A stretch of 64,000 nucleotides of DNA from Mediterraneibacter glycyrrhizinilyticus (GTDB lineage: Bacteria; Bacillota; Clostridia; Lachnospirales; Lachnospiraceae): assembly GCF_015560805.1 (NCBI RefSeq), contig NZ_JADMSO010000001.1, positions 186,001 through 250,000 on the forward strand, written 5' to 3'. Positions 1 to 7,920 of the stretch are shown one piece after another. The notes beneath the pieces are model-generated. The model saw only the letters and a program-made list of their open reading frames with translations, made no database searches and was not told where the DNA came from. Positions within the stretch are counted from its first letter, which is position 1; every line of letters begins with the position of its first letter. A program made the translations under genes and the position numbers.

Positions 1-1268
1 ATCTGGATGAAGTTCCGGAGGGACAGACAAGAGACGACCTTGCGCTGATCATCGAAGAAGTTCTGATCCAGAGAATGCAGGGCGTGAAGAATGAGAAAGG
101 CGTATGGATCACACCGGCATTTCCGAAGCTGATCTATGTGCTGGATGAAGATAATATTACAGAAGATTCCAAATATTGGTATCTGACGGAATTGGCGGCA
201 AAATGTACCGCAAAACGTTTGGTTCCGGATTATATTTCCGCAAAGATCATGCGTCAGCTGAAAAAAGGCTGTGTATATACCTGTATGGGATGCCGTTCTT
301 TCCTTACTGTGGAAGAGTCACAGAAGAATCCGGACGGAAGCTACAAGTTCTACGGTCGTTTTAATCAGGGCGTTGTGACGATCAACCTTGTAGACGTGGC
401 TTGTTCTTCCGAGGGAGATATGGAGAAGTTCTGGGAGATCCTGGATGAGCGTCTGGAACTTTGCCATCGTGCGCTGAGATGCAGACATGAGCGTCTGCTC
501 GGAACCGTTTCGGATGTGGCGCCGATCCTCTGGCAGAACGGAGCGCTTGCCCGCCTGAAAAAAGGTGAGACGATCGATAAGCTTCTTTACGGCGGATATT
601 CGACGATCTCCCTCGGATATGCAGGACTGAACGAGATGTGCGTGCGGATGTACGGAGAATCCCATACCCATCCGGAAGCAAAGGAATTTGCGCTGAAAGT
701 TATGCAGCGTCTGAACGACAAGTGTAATGAATGGAAAGCGGCGGAGAATATCAGCTATTCCGTATACGGAACACCGATGGAATCCACAACTTACAAGTTC
801 TCCAAATGCTTACAGAAGCGTTTTGGTATCATCAAAGGCGTTACCGATAAGAACTACATCACCAACAGCTATCATGTACATGTGTCGGAAGAGATTGATG
901 CGTTCAGCAAGCTGAAATTTGAGTCGGAATTCCAGAAATTATCTCCGGGAGGCGCGATCAGTTATGTGGAAGTGCCGAACATGCAGAATAATATTCCGGC
1001 GGTACTGACTGTTATGAAGTTTATTTATGACAATATCATGTACGCAGAACTGAATACAAAGAGCGATTACTGTGAATGCTGCGGATACGATGGGGAGATC
1101 AAGATCGTAGAGGAAGAGTCCGGCAAACTCGTATGGGAATGCCCGAACTGCGGAAACCGTGACCAGAGTAAGATGTCCGTAGCGAGAAGAACGTGCGGAT
1201 ATATCGGAACACAGTTCTGGAATCAGGGACGTACACAGGAGATCAAGGACAGAGTTCTTCATTTGTAA
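1..1268 (+). CDS. nrdD: Anaerobic ribonucleoside-triphosphate reductase, 3' part (5' end outside window)
   Basis: Class III ribonucleotide reductase large subunit, which makes deoxyribonucleotides under strict anaerobiosis using a glycyl radical. The reading frame is open from base 3, so the gene begins upstream; about 421 residues are visible. Near the C terminus two CxxC pairs (CECCGYDG and CPNCGN) form the structural zinc site of the family. They are followed by RRTCGYIGTQFW, where the glycine of CGY, about 23 residues from the end, is the radical site. The dedicated activase nrdG lies 171 nt downstream on the same strand. Identity is very secure; only the N-terminal part is missing. Confidence 0.97.
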   Translation, partial: LDEVPEGQTRDDLALIIEEVLIQRMQGVKNEKGVWITPAFPKLIYVLDEDNITEDSKYWYLTELAAKCTAKRLVPDYISAKIMRQLKKGCVYTCMGCRSFLTVEESQKNPDGSYKFYGRFNQGVVTINLVDVACSSEGDMEKFWEILDERLELCHRALRCRHERLLGTVSDVAPILWQNGALARLKKGETIDKLLYGGYSTISLGYAGLNEMCVRMYGESHTHPEAKEFALKVMQRLNDKCNEWKAAENISYSVYGTPMESTTYKFSKCLQKRFGIIKGVTDKNYITNSYHVHVSEEIDAFSKLKFESEFQKLSPGGAISYVEVPNMQNNIPAVLTVMKFIYDNIMYAELNTKSDYCECCGYDGEIKIVEEESGKLVWECPNCGNRDQSKMSVARRTCGYIGTQFWNQGRTQEIKDRVLHL

Positions 1269-1273
1269 AATAT

Positions 1274-1327
1274 AGTGTCGGTATATGTGGGGGAAAACGG
1301 TCGTATTTCCCCTTGTACACTGACGCT
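1274..1327. repeat. Palindromic repeat, GTGTACAAGGGG family, short form
   Basis: A 54-nt imperfect inverted repeat between nrdD and nrdG. The left arm ends GTGGGGGAAA and the right arm reads TTTCCCCTTGTACACTGACG. The right arm and the loop start ACGGTCG also occur in the element at 7915-8190. A hairpin could form in RNA, but its position between two genes that are usually cotranscribed suggests a mobile palindrome rather than a dedicated terminator. Confidence 0.6.
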
Positions 1328-1439
1328 GGAATCAAATAAAGCACGCGGGAGCAGGGAACATCCCTTATTTCCGGAAATACGGGCAGAATGATGGCGGACA
1401 TCAGACTGCCCGTGTGCTGTATCATAAGGAGGTTGTGTC

Positions 1440-1946
1440 ATGAATTATGCTAATATAAAAAACTGCGATATTGCCAATGGTCCCGGCGTCCGGGTGAGCC
1501 TGTTCGTCTCCGGCTGCCGGCATCACTGCAAAGGATGTTTCAATGCGGAGACGTGGGATTTCAAATTCGGTCAGCCGTATACAAAAGCGACGGAAGCGGA
1601 AATTTTAGAGCTTCTGAAACCGGATTATATCCAGGGATTTACGTTGCTTGGCGGAGAGCCGTTTGAGCCGGAGAATCAGGTGGAACTGGTACATTTGCTG
1701 AAAAAGATCCGTGAGACGTATCCTAAGAAAAGCATCTGGTGCTATACAGGATATTTGTATGACGTGGATCTGATTCCGGACGGAAAAGTTTTCACCGATG
1801 CGACGGAGGAAATGCTTTCCTATATTGATATACTGGTGGACGGAGAATTTGTGCAGGCGGAGAAAGATCTGTCGCTCCAGTTTCGCGGAAGCAGAAATCA
1901 GAGGATCTTAAAAATCGGAGATCATGCGGATTTTGAACCGCAATAA
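1440..1946 (+). CDS. nrdG: Anaerobic ribonucleotide reductase activating protein
   Basis: Radical-SAM activase that generates the glycyl radical on NrdD. It is 168 aa, the usual length. The cluster motif CxxxCxxC is seen as CRHHCKGC at residues 26-33, with the family N terminus NYANIKNCDIANGPGVR. A GGLP-like SAM-binding segment (LLGGEPFEPENQ) lies near residue 75. The ATG follows AAGGAGG at good spacing. It sits directly downstream of nrdD, as in most anaerobes. Confidence 0.96.
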   Translation: MNYANIKNCDIANGPGVRVSLFVSGCRHHCKGCFNAETWDFKFGQPYTKATEAEILELLKPDYIQGFTLLGGEPFEPENQVELVHLLKKIRETYPKKSIWCYTGYLYDVDLIPDGKVFTDATEEMLSYIDILVDGEFVQAEKDLSLQFRGSRNQRILKIGDHADFEPQ

Positions 1947-2019
1947 GCAGAGAAGACACAGTGGAAAAAATAGAGAAAGAAACAGGAAGAAAGAAACAGG
2001 TGCTTTTTTCATCCGGACT

Positions 2020-2028
2020 TGTTATAAT
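2020..2028 (+). promoter_or_regulatory. Extended -10 promoter candidate for the flavin reductase-rubredoxin gene
   Basis: TGTTATAAT matches the extended -10 pattern TGnTATAAT and lies about 45 nt before the start codon. No good -35 hexamer is seen, which is typical of extended -10 promoters. Confidence 0.45.
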
Positions 2029-2072
2029 AGAAATACTTGAGACGTAAAGCGTGAGCAGAAAGGAGAACGAGA

Positions 2073-2675
2073 ATGGATAAAAAAGCAATGTATAAGTTGA
2101 CGTATGGTCTGTTTGTACTGACTGCACGGGATGGGGAGAAAGACAACGGCTGCATCATCAACACGGCGATGCAGGTGACGACAACCCCGAACCGCATGAT
2201 CGTAGTCGTGAACAAGCAGAACTATACACATGATATGATCCAGAGGACGAAGAAGTTCAATGTATCTTGTCTGAGTGAGGAAGCGACATTTGACGTATTC
2301 CGGCATTTTGGCTTTCAGAGTGGGAAAGACACAGACAAGATGCCGGACGGATCCTATCCGCGTGCGGAAAACGGGATTATGTACCTGAAAGAGAAAGCGT
2401 GTGCGTATATTTCCGGAAATGTCGTTGCAGAGACGGATCTCGGAACACATACGATGTTTTTGGCAGACGTCACAGATGCGGAAGTATTAAGCGATGCGGC
2501 TCCGGTTTCTTACAGTTTTTATCAGAAGCATATCAAACCGGCTCCGAAACCGGCAGAAAAGACAGGATGGATCTGCAAGATCTGCGGATATGTTTACGAG
2601 GGAGAAGAGCTTCCGGAAGATTATATCTGTCCGATCTGCAAGCATCCGGCATCGGATTTTGAACGATTGAGTTAG
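2073..2675 (+). CDS. Flavin reductase-rubredoxin fusion protein
   Basis: A 200-residue two-domain redox protein. Residues 1 to about 155 resemble the FMN-binding flavin reductase/flavoredoxin family. After a KPAPKPAEK linker comes a rubredoxin domain with iron ligands in CKICGY (C168, C171) and CPICKHP (C186, C189). The family is known in clostridia and acetogens as high-molecular-weight rubredoxin, which carries electrons to flavodiiron oxygen or NO reductases. It is preceded by AGAAAGGAGAACGAG and a start at a good distance. A role in oxygen or peroxide detoxification is inferred from the family; no flavodiiron partner lies in this window. Confidence 0.9.
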   Translation: MDKKAMYKLTYGLFVLTARDGEKDNGCIINTAMQVTTTPNRMIVVVNKQNYTHDMIQRTKKFNVSCLSEEATFDVFRHFGFQSGKDTDKMPDGSYPRAENGIMYLKEKACAYISGNVVAETDLGTHTMFLADVTDAEVLSDAAPVSYSFYQKHIKPAPKPAEKTGWICKICGYVYEGEELPEDYICPICKHPASDFERLS

Positions 2676-2779
2676 AAAAGGAATGGAACGCTGTTTTCAA
2701 GGCGGCGATTTAAAAGTGAAGTTTTTAAGCCAAAGCTTTACAAGGGAAGAAATAGACGAAGGACGAAAGGGTAACTGAC

Positions 2780-3361
2780 ATGAATTTTTTGGAAGAGAGA
2801 ATTAAAAAAGACGGAATCGTAAAAGAGGGAAATGTATTAAAAGTAGACAGTTTTCTGAACCATCAGATGGATATCGAATTGTTTGATCAGATGGGTGCGG
2901 AATATAAAAAGCGTTTTGCCGACAAGCCGATCAATAAGATCCTGACGATCGAGGCTTCCGGGATCGGTATCGCCTGTATCGCAGCGCAGCATTTCCATGT
3001 TCCGGTTGTATTTGCAAAGAAGTCACAGAGCATTAACTTAGATGGTGAGATGTATGTGGCAGAAGTGGAGTCTTTCACACATAAGTGCAAAAACCATGTG
3101 ATCGTTTCGCAGAAATTCCTCGGACCGGAAGATCATGTGCTGATCATCGATGATTTCCTGGCCAACGGGTGCGCGCTCCAGGGTCTGATCCAGATCGTAC
3201 AGTCTGCGGGGGCGACCGTAGAGGGAATCGGTATTGCGGTGGAAAAAGGATTCCAGTCCGGTGGACGGATCATCCGCAACTTGGGATTCCAACTGGAATC
3301 ACTGGCGATCGTGGAGAGTATGGACGCATCGACCGGAGAGGTTGTATTCCGTGAACAATAA
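2780..3361 (+). CDS. xpt: Xanthine phosphoribosyltransferase
   Basis: Purine salvage enzyme joining xanthine to PRPP to give XMP. It is 193 aa, matching the family. The PRPP-binding loop appears as [17 protein letters not shown], and the N-terminal LEERIKKDG and the [13 protein letters not shown] segment are typical of Xpt. The 104 nt upstream do not contain the conserved core of a purine riboswitch, so this copy may be regulated differently. A HAD phosphatase gene follows after 28 nt. Confidence 0.95.
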   Translation: MNFLEERIKKDGIVKEGNVLKVDSFLNHQMDIELFDQMGAEYKKRFADKPINKILTIEASGIGIACIAAQHFHVPVVFAKKSQSINLDGEMYVAEVESFTHKCKNHVIVSQKFLGPEDHVLIIDDFLANGCALQGLIQIVQSAGATVEGIGIAVEKGFQSGGRIIRNLGFQLESLAIVESMDASTGEVVFREQ

Positions 3362-3366
3362 AAGAG

Positions 3367-3400
3367 TCGGTGTACACGGAGGGATTTCCTTGTACACCGA
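3367..3400 (+). repeat. Perfect 10-bp palindrome enclosing the ribosome binding site of the HAD gene
   Basis: TCGGTGTACA at 3367-3376 pairs with TGTACACCGA at 3391-3400. The 14-nt loop holds GGAGGG and the first base of the TTG start. The tips GTGTACA and TTGTACAC match the dispersed palindrome family seen at 1274, 7915, 26514 and 50507. Confidence 0.7.
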
Positions 3401-4043
3401 TGTTATCAAAGGACTTGTATTTGACATGGACGGACTGCTGTTCGACTCGGAGCGGGTTGTGCAGCAGTCTTGGAATTATGCGGGAAATCTGCTGGGTTTT
3501 GGGAATCTGGGCGAACATATTTACCACACGATCGGAATGAACCGTGGGGGAAGAGAAATTTATTTCAGGGAACATGTCGACGCGGATTTTCCGATGGAAC
3601 GTTTTAATGAGGTGACAAGAGCACGCTATTATGAAATATTGGAACAGACGGGAATTCCGATGAAGCCCGGCGCAAAAGAACTGCTTCGGGCGGCTAAGGA
3701 AAAGGGGCTTCGGATCGCATTGGCGACCTCTTCCAGTCGGGATCACGCGGAAGCGATGCTGGCGCGTTACGATCTTGCGCAGTTTTTTGACGGATGTGTG
3801 TGCGGCGATATGGTGACGAGAAGTAAGCCGGATCCGGAGATTTACGAAAAAGCATGCCGGTTGATCGACGTTCCGTCTCAATATGCGGTCGCGCTGGAAG
3901 ATGCGCCGTCAGGCGTGCGCTCGGCAGCGGCGGCAGGGATGCGTGTGATCGTCGTGCCCGATCTGGTGGAGCCGTCGGAAGAGATACTGGCGCTTGCATG
4001 GAAGCGGTGCGACAGTCTGACGGATGTGATCGGGATGATATAA
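3390..4043 (+). CDS. HAD-family hydrolase (beta-phosphoglucomutase-like)
   Basis: Haloacid dehalogenase superfamily phosphatase or phosphomutase. The start chosen is TTG at 3390, 6 nt after GGAGGG, giving 217 aa. Catalytic FDMDG places the nucleophile Asp12 and acid/base Asp14; motif II is ATSSS, motif III the lysine in RSKPDPEIY, and motif IV ALEDAPSGV. An alternative GTG at 3351, inside the end of xpt, would add 13 residues. The cap domain is the helical type of PgmB/GPH phosphatases, but the substrate cannot be read from sequence. Confidence 0.88.
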   Translation: MYTDVIKGLVFDMDGLLFDSERVVQQSWNYAGNLLGFGNLGEHIYHTIGMNRGGREIYFREHVDADFPMERFNEVTRARYYEILEQTGIPMKPGAKELLRAAKEKGLRIALATSSSRDHAEAMLARYDLAQFFDGCVCGDMVTRSKPDPEIYEKACRLIDVPSQYAVALEDAPSGVRSAAAAGMRVIVVPDLVEPSEEILALAWKRCDSLTDVIGMI

Positions 4044-4044
4044 G

Positions 4045-4094
4045 AAAAAGGAGAATGCAGACTGTTTTACAGTCAGAAATGCATTCTCCTTTTT
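4045..4094. terminator. Bidirectional terminator between HAD gene and tRNA-Ala
   Basis: AAAAAGGAGAATGCA and TGCATTCTCCTTTTT form a perfect 15-bp stem with a 20-nt loop. The A and T runs at its two edges allow termination of both the plus-strand HAD gene and the minus-strand tRNA. Confidence 0.9.
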
Positions 4095-4101
4095 CGAGAA
4101 C

Positions 4102-4174
4102 TGGAGTATACGGGATTCGAACCCGTGGCCTCAACAATGCGAATGTTGCGCGCTCCCAACTGCGCTAATACCCC
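4102..4174 (-). tRNA. tRNA-Ala (anticodon CGC)
   Basis: On the minus strand a full 73-nt cloverleaf is read. The acceptor GGGGTAT pairs with ATACTCC plus discriminator A, with the G3-U70 wobble that identifies alanine tRNAs. The D stem is GCGC/GCGC, the anticodon stem CAACA/TGTTG with loop TTCGCAT (anticodon CGC), and the T arm ACGGG-TTCGAAT-CCCGT. No CCA is encoded. It decodes GCG codons. Confidence 0.95.
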
Positions 4175-4226
4175 AAAGACATATAAAGATTATAGCACTA
4201 AAAAGACAAGAAGGGAAGTATAGAAT

Positions 4227-5192
4227 ATGAAAAAACGCAAAAGACGTAAAAAAAATAAAAAAGGGTTTGTGGCAGCCGTCGCAGTCATATTGATTTCCGG
4301 CGGCGGTCTTTACGGCGTTATGGATTATCTGGATTCGCAGGGGATTCCGGCAAAAGAAGCGGTCGGGAAGATTACAGATCTGTTTCAGAAGAAAAAGGAT
4401 GTGGCTTCATCGACTGTCGCGGAGGGGGAGATGTACGTCACCTTTCTGGATGTGGGACAGGGAGACTGCACGATCATCCAGACGAAAGACGGAAATATGA
4501 TGATCGATGCGGGAAACAACTCCTGGGGAGAGACTGTTGTGGCTGCGCTTGATGAGCGTGGGATCGAAGAACTGGACTATCTGATTCTGACCCATCCGGA
4601 TGCGGATCATATCGGGGGAGCCGATAATGTACTCCGGGAAATTACGGTAGAAAAGGTATTGATGCCGGATGTGGAAAATGACACTGTGACTTATACGGAA
4701 GTGGAAAATCTGATCTCAGAAAAGCAGATCCCGGTCGATCATCCTTATGCGGGTGCTGAATATGCGCTGGGGGATGCGGCGTTTACGGTGCTTTGTCCTC
4801 AGGCGGACGGAGTCAGTGAAAATGATCTGAATTCTTCTTCGGTCGGGATCAAGCTTGTGCATGGTGAAAATTCTTTTGTGATGTGCGGGGATGCGGAAGC
4901 AGAGGCGGAACAGGAGATGACCGCGCAGTTTGGAACTGCGCTGGAATGCGACGTGCTCAAATGCGGACATCACGGCAGCAGTACGGCAACCACACCGGAA
5001 TTTCTGGCGGCGACCGATCCGACATGGGCGCTCATCAGCTGCGGAAAAGACAATTCCTACGGACATCCGCATGCGGAAGTAATGGCTGCGCTGGAAGATG
5101 CGGACGTGCAGGTATACCGCACCGACCAGCAGGGAACGATCACCTGTGTAAGCGACGGAAAAGAATTACATTGGAGGACAGAACATGAATGA
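4227..5192 (+). CDS. Secreted or membrane-anchored metallo-beta-lactamase-fold hydrolase, ComEC C-terminal type
   Basis: A 321-aa protein. A lysine/arginine-rich N terminus is followed by one hydrophobic segment at about residues 13-35, so it is probably exported or anchored outside. From residue 68 it resembles the MBL domain of ComEC/Rec2 competence proteins: FLDVGQGDCTIIQ, then the metal motif THPDADHIGG (H123, D125, D127, H128), and later KCGHHGSS. Stand-alone proteins of this kind are common in Firmicutes and are proposed to be extracellular nucleases or phosphodiesterases, but the substrate is uncertain. Confidence 0.88.
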   Translation: MKKRKRRKKNKKGFVAAVAVILISGGGLYGVMDYLDSQGIPAKEAVGKITDLFQKKKDVASSTVAEGEMYVTFLDVGQGDCTIIQTKDGNMMIDAGNNSWGETVVAALDERGIEELDYLILTHPDADHIGGADNVLREITVEKVLMPDVENDTVTYTEVENLISEKQIPVDHPYAGAEYALGDAAFTVLCPQADGVSENDLNSSSVGIKLVHGENSFVMCGDAEAEAEQEMTAQFGTALECDVLKCGHHGSSTATTPEFLAATDPTWALISCGKDNSYGHPHAEVMAALEDADVQVYRTDQQGTITCVSDGKELHWRTEHE

Positions 5193-5283
5193 GCGATACA
5201 AGATTTTCGTTTCCGAAGGCGGTGAGGCTTTTGGATTCGCTGCAGATCAAGATAGATTGACGACGCATTCACAATTTCTTTAA
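5185..5283 (+). CDS. Possible 32-aa small ORF overlapping the MBL gene end
   Basis: An ATG at 5185, 5 nt after TGGAGGACAG, opens a 32-codon frame overlapping the last 8 nt of the MBL gene, as expected for translational coupling. The peptide starts MNERYKIFVSEGGEAF. Small proteins encoded after MBL genes exist in Firmicutes (for example DUF3006 proteins), but I cannot match this one and it may be a degenerate remnant. Confidence 0.3.
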   Translation: MNERYKIFVSEGGEAFGFAADQDRLTTHSQFL

Positions 5284-5318
5284 ACTTCTTAAGATTTTCT
5301 TTTGATTCTTCTAACGGT

Positions 5319-5372
5319 CTCCTTTAGAACTGTCCGATATGATAAAGACAGTTCTAAAGGAGGCTGTTTTTT
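5319..5372 (+). promoter_or_regulatory. 16-bp stem-loop covering the dedA ribosome binding site, with T run
   Basis: CTCCTTTAGAACTGTC (5319-5334) pairs perfectly with GACAGTTCTAAAGGAG (5347-5362) across a 12-nt loop. The right arm contains AAAGGAG of the dedA Shine-Dalgarno site, and the stem is followed by GCTGTTTTTT before the ATG at 5373. It can act as a terminator for the upstream gene and as a lid on the dedA ribosome binding site. Confidence 0.75.
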
Positions 5373-5882
5373 ATGAGTATTCAGGTATTGACCAATTATT
5401 TTATAGAATACGGAGCATTTTTTATCTTCCTGATCGTACTGCTGGAATATTTGAATTTACCGGGATTTCCGGCGGGCGTGATCATGCCGCTGGCGGGGAT
5501 CTGGGCGGCAAAAGGGGAGATCGGATTTCCGATGGTGATGCTTTTGTCCGTTGCGGCAGGGCTTGTCGGAAGCTGGGCGTTGTATCTGTTGGGGCGGCTT
5601 GGAGGAACGAAAGTGATGGAATTCTATTTCCGGAAGTTTCCGAAGCAGCAGCCGGTCATTGAGGACAAGATGCAGATGCTCCGGGAAAAAGGCTGTATCG
5701 GTGTGTTCGTGAGCAAACTGCTCCCGATGGTGCGGACGATCATCTCGATCCCGGCGGGAATGGTGCGCATGGACTTTCTCAAATATACGGTCAGTTCTGT
5801 ATGCGGAATTTTTATCTGGAATCTTGTGTTCGTCGGAGCCGGATATTTTTTCGGCGAGACGGCGATCCGGATTCTGGGATAG
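5373..5882 (+). CDS. DedA/SNARE-associated family membrane protein
   Basis: 169 aa with several membrane segments and the family elements EYLNLPGFPAGVIMPLAG near the N terminus and KLLPMVRTIISIPAGMVRM in the middle (the conserved R of the re-entrant loop region). DedA proteins are phospholipid flippases that recycle undecaprenyl phosphate or phosphatidylethanolamine. The gene is slightly shorter than the usual ~200 aa but looks complete. The next gene begins 15 nt downstream, so it heads an envelope-lipid cluster. Confidence 0.87.
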   Translation: MSIQVLTNYFIEYGAFFIFLIVLLEYLNLPGFPAGVIMPLAGIWAAKGEIGFPMVMLLSVAAGLVGSWALYLLGRLGGTKVMEFYFRKFPKQQPVIEDKMQMLREKGCIGVFVSKLLPMVRTIISIPAGMVRMDFLKYTVSSVCGIFIWNLVFVGAGYFFGETAIRILG

Positions 5883-5897
5883 CGGGGAGGAATGAGA

Positions 5898-7229
5898 ATG
5901 AAGATCGCAATGCTTACGAATAATTACAAACCATTTTTAGGAGGAGTTCCGATCTCGGCGGAACGGCAGGCGAAAGAACTGGTGAAACTGGGACATGAAG
6001 TAACGGTGTTTGCGCCGGAATATGACGGAGAACTTCCGGAGGGAGAGGATCATTTTGACGAAAACGGGATCCGGATCTTTCGCTATGAGACATCGGCGAG
6101 ATGTATGGAGAACGGGATGGTCTATCCGAGACTGATCTTAAAAGAGATCACAAAAGTGTTTGAAGAGGAGTCGTTTGATCTGATCCACACGCATCATCCG
6201 ATGTTTGTCGGGATGACGGCATTATATCTGGGGCGGAAATATCAGCTTCCGGTGATCTATACCTATCATACAAGATATGAAGATTATCTGCATTATATCG
6301 GATTTTTGAAGCCCGAGGGAAAGGGGAGGATCTTGAAGCAGCAGCTTTTGAAATTGGGGCAGAATGTAGTGGTTCCGGAATTTATGAGATGGTTTACGAA
6401 CCAATGCGATCTGGTGCTGGCGCCGACGGCGGGGATGCAGAAACGGATCCGTGAAAACGGAACGAGAATGCCGATGGCAGTTTTCCCGACAGGACTGGAA
6501 GAGACATTTTATCAGGAACATCCAAAAGAAGCCGGAGAAATCCGCCGGAAATATATGGGAGGACAACAGAACGTATCCGGAAGAACAGACGGGTACATGT
6601 TCTGCACGGCGGGACGTCTGGAAGAGGAGAAAAATCCCCATTTCCTGTTGAACGGGATCCGGAAACTGAAAGAAAAAATGGACGGAACATTTTTCAGGGT
6701 GCTCCTGATCGGAAACGGAAGCATGACGGAAGAACTGAAAGCGGAAGCGAAAAAACTCGGGATCGAAGAAGAGATCGTGTTTGTCGGAAAAGTTCCGAAT
6801 GAAAAGCTGAACTGCTATCTTCAGGCATGCGACGCATTTTTATTTACGTCAAAATCCGAGACACAGGGGATCGTGCTTGCGGAAGCATTTGCGGCGGGAC
6901 TTCCGGTTGTGGCTGTGGAGGCGTCCGGCGTGGAGGACATTGTGGAAAACGGAGTGAATGGATTCCGTACAGCGGAAGACGTCGAGATCTGGACAGACAA
7001 GATCTTGGAAATGTTAGATAAAAGGGAAGAGATGAGCGAACGTGCAAAAGTGACGGCGGCAGGATACCGGTCCGCGCGGCTGGCGATGTATGAGGAACTG
7101 CTGTATCGGCAGTGCATTGTGGCGAAAGAAATTGCCGGAGAATATGAGGAGGAAATGGATTATGAGTATAAAGAAGATCGGACAGAACATACTGCAGGCG
7201 GTGTTTTCCGGATATTTAAAGCTTCTTGA
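5898..7229 (+). CDS. Family 4 glycosyltransferase (diacylglycerol glucosyltransferase-like)
   Basis: 443 aa starting at ATG 5898, 7 nt after GGGGAGG; an ATG 6 nt earlier is too close to that site. The N-terminal half has YKPFLGGVPISAERQAKEL and HTHHPMFVG. The C-terminal GT-B half has CTAGRLEEEKNPHFLL, FVGKVPNEKL and the donor-sugar motif ETQGIVLAEAFAAGLPV. The family transfers UDP- or GDP-sugars to lipids such as diacylglycerol. Adjacency to DedA and a DUF374-like acyltransferase supports a membrane glycolipid role (inference). Confidence 0.9.
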   Translation: MKIAMLTNNYKPFLGGVPISAERQAKELVKLGHEVTVFAPEYDGELPEGEDHFDENGIRIFRYETSARCMENGMVYPRLILKEITKVFEEESFDLIHTHHPMFVGMTALYLGRKYQLPVIYTYHTRYEDYLHYIGFLKPEGKGRILKQQLLKLGQNVVVPEFMRWFTNQCDLVLAPTAGMQKRIRENGTRMPMAVFPTGLEETFYQEHPKEAGEIRRKYMGGQQNVSGRTDGYMFCTAGRLEEEKNPHFLLNGIRKLKEKMDGTFFRVLLIGNGSMTEELKAEAKKLGIEEEIVFVGKVPNEKLNCYLQACDAFLFTSKSETQGIVLAEAFAAGLPVVAVEASGVEDIVENGVNGFRTAEDVEIWTDKILEMLDKREEMSERAKVTAAGYRSARLAMYEELLYRQCIVAKEIAGEYEEEMDYEYKEDRTEHTAGGVFRIFKAS

Positions 7230-7860
7230 AAAGACCGTACATATGGAATGGGATGAAGACCGGCTTTACGGGAACAGTCAGATCTTCGGGTTCTGGCATG
7301 AAGACAGTTTTATCATGAATCTGGTTTTGAAAAATCTGCGCGGAAAGACAGCGCCGGTGGATGTGATCGTGACCGCAGATACAAGAGGAAATTATATTGA
7401 GCATATGATCAAAAAGTGTGGAGGAAATGCGCTGCGGATCCCGGACGGTTATGCGGCGTTTGGCGCATTGAAAAAATTAATGCAGTCGTCCTATGAGCAG
7501 ACCCGTTCGCTGGCGATCGCATTGGACGGTCCGCTGGGACCGCGTCACGAGCCGAAAAAGCTGGCATTCTATCTTTCGGAACAAAGCGGCGACGATTTTG
7601 TCGGGATCAGCGTGCACTATTCTTCCTGTTTCCGGATGTTCTGGAGATGGGATCACTATGCGGTACCGCTTCCGTTTTCCACAGTGACCGTGGCGATCCG
7701 GGATTACGGGGAAGTCAGCAAGCGCACGATCCCGGAGCTTCCGGTCACGGCGGTAGTTTCCGGTGTCCCGGCTCCGGCTATGGCTCGGGAATCCCATCCT
7801 CCGGTACATCGCGCCGGACAAATGATCAAAGATACACTCCGCTATCAGAAAATTGTGTGA
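7162..7860 (+). CDS. DUF374/lysophospholipid acyltransferase-like protein
   Basis: 232 aa, start at ATG 7162 preceded by GAGGAGG; it overlaps the glycosyltransferase end by 68 nt in another frame, so the two are probably cotranslated. The segments FGFWHEDSF (variant of the acyltransferase HxxxxD box), TADTRGNYIEHMIKKCGG and ALDGPLGPRHEPKKLA are the hallmarks of the DUF374 family related to LpxL/PlsC acyltransferases. Probable acylation of a glycolipid or phospholipid; the substrate is unknown. Confidence 0.82.
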   Translation: MSIKKIGQNILQAVFSGYLKLLEKTVHMEWDEDRLYGNSQIFGFWHEDSFIMNLVLKNLRGKTAPVDVIVTADTRGNYIEHMIKKCGGNALRIPDGYAAFGALKKLMQSSYEQTRSLAIALDGPLGPRHEPKKLAFYLSEQSGDDFVGISVHYSSCFRMFWRWDHYAVPLPFSTVTVAIRDYGEVSKRTIPELPVTAVVSGVPAPAMARESHPPVHRAGQMIKDTLRYQKIV

Positions 7861-7873
7861 TATACTATAAAAA

Positions 7874-7920
7874 GACGCCGGAATTGTGGGAGTGCACAGC
7901 ACAAAACAATTCGTAGCGTC
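7874..7920. repeat. Dispersed hairpin repeat (GACGCCGGAATTGT type), copy 1
   Basis: GACGC/GCGTC, GAATTGT/ACAATTC and GTGC/GCAC stack into one long hairpin. A related copy lies at 15189-15236 (CGCCGAAATTGC ... GCAATTT ... CGGCG). Confidence 0.6.

Noticed and set aside
2676-2779. Purine riboswitch upstream of xpt
   Set aside because: The conserved core and three-way junction sequences are not seen in these 104 nt.
3351-3389. GTG start of the HAD protein inside xpt
   Set aside because: The TTG at 3390 has a much better-placed GGAGGG and gives the usual N terminus; GTG 3351 is kept only as an alternative.
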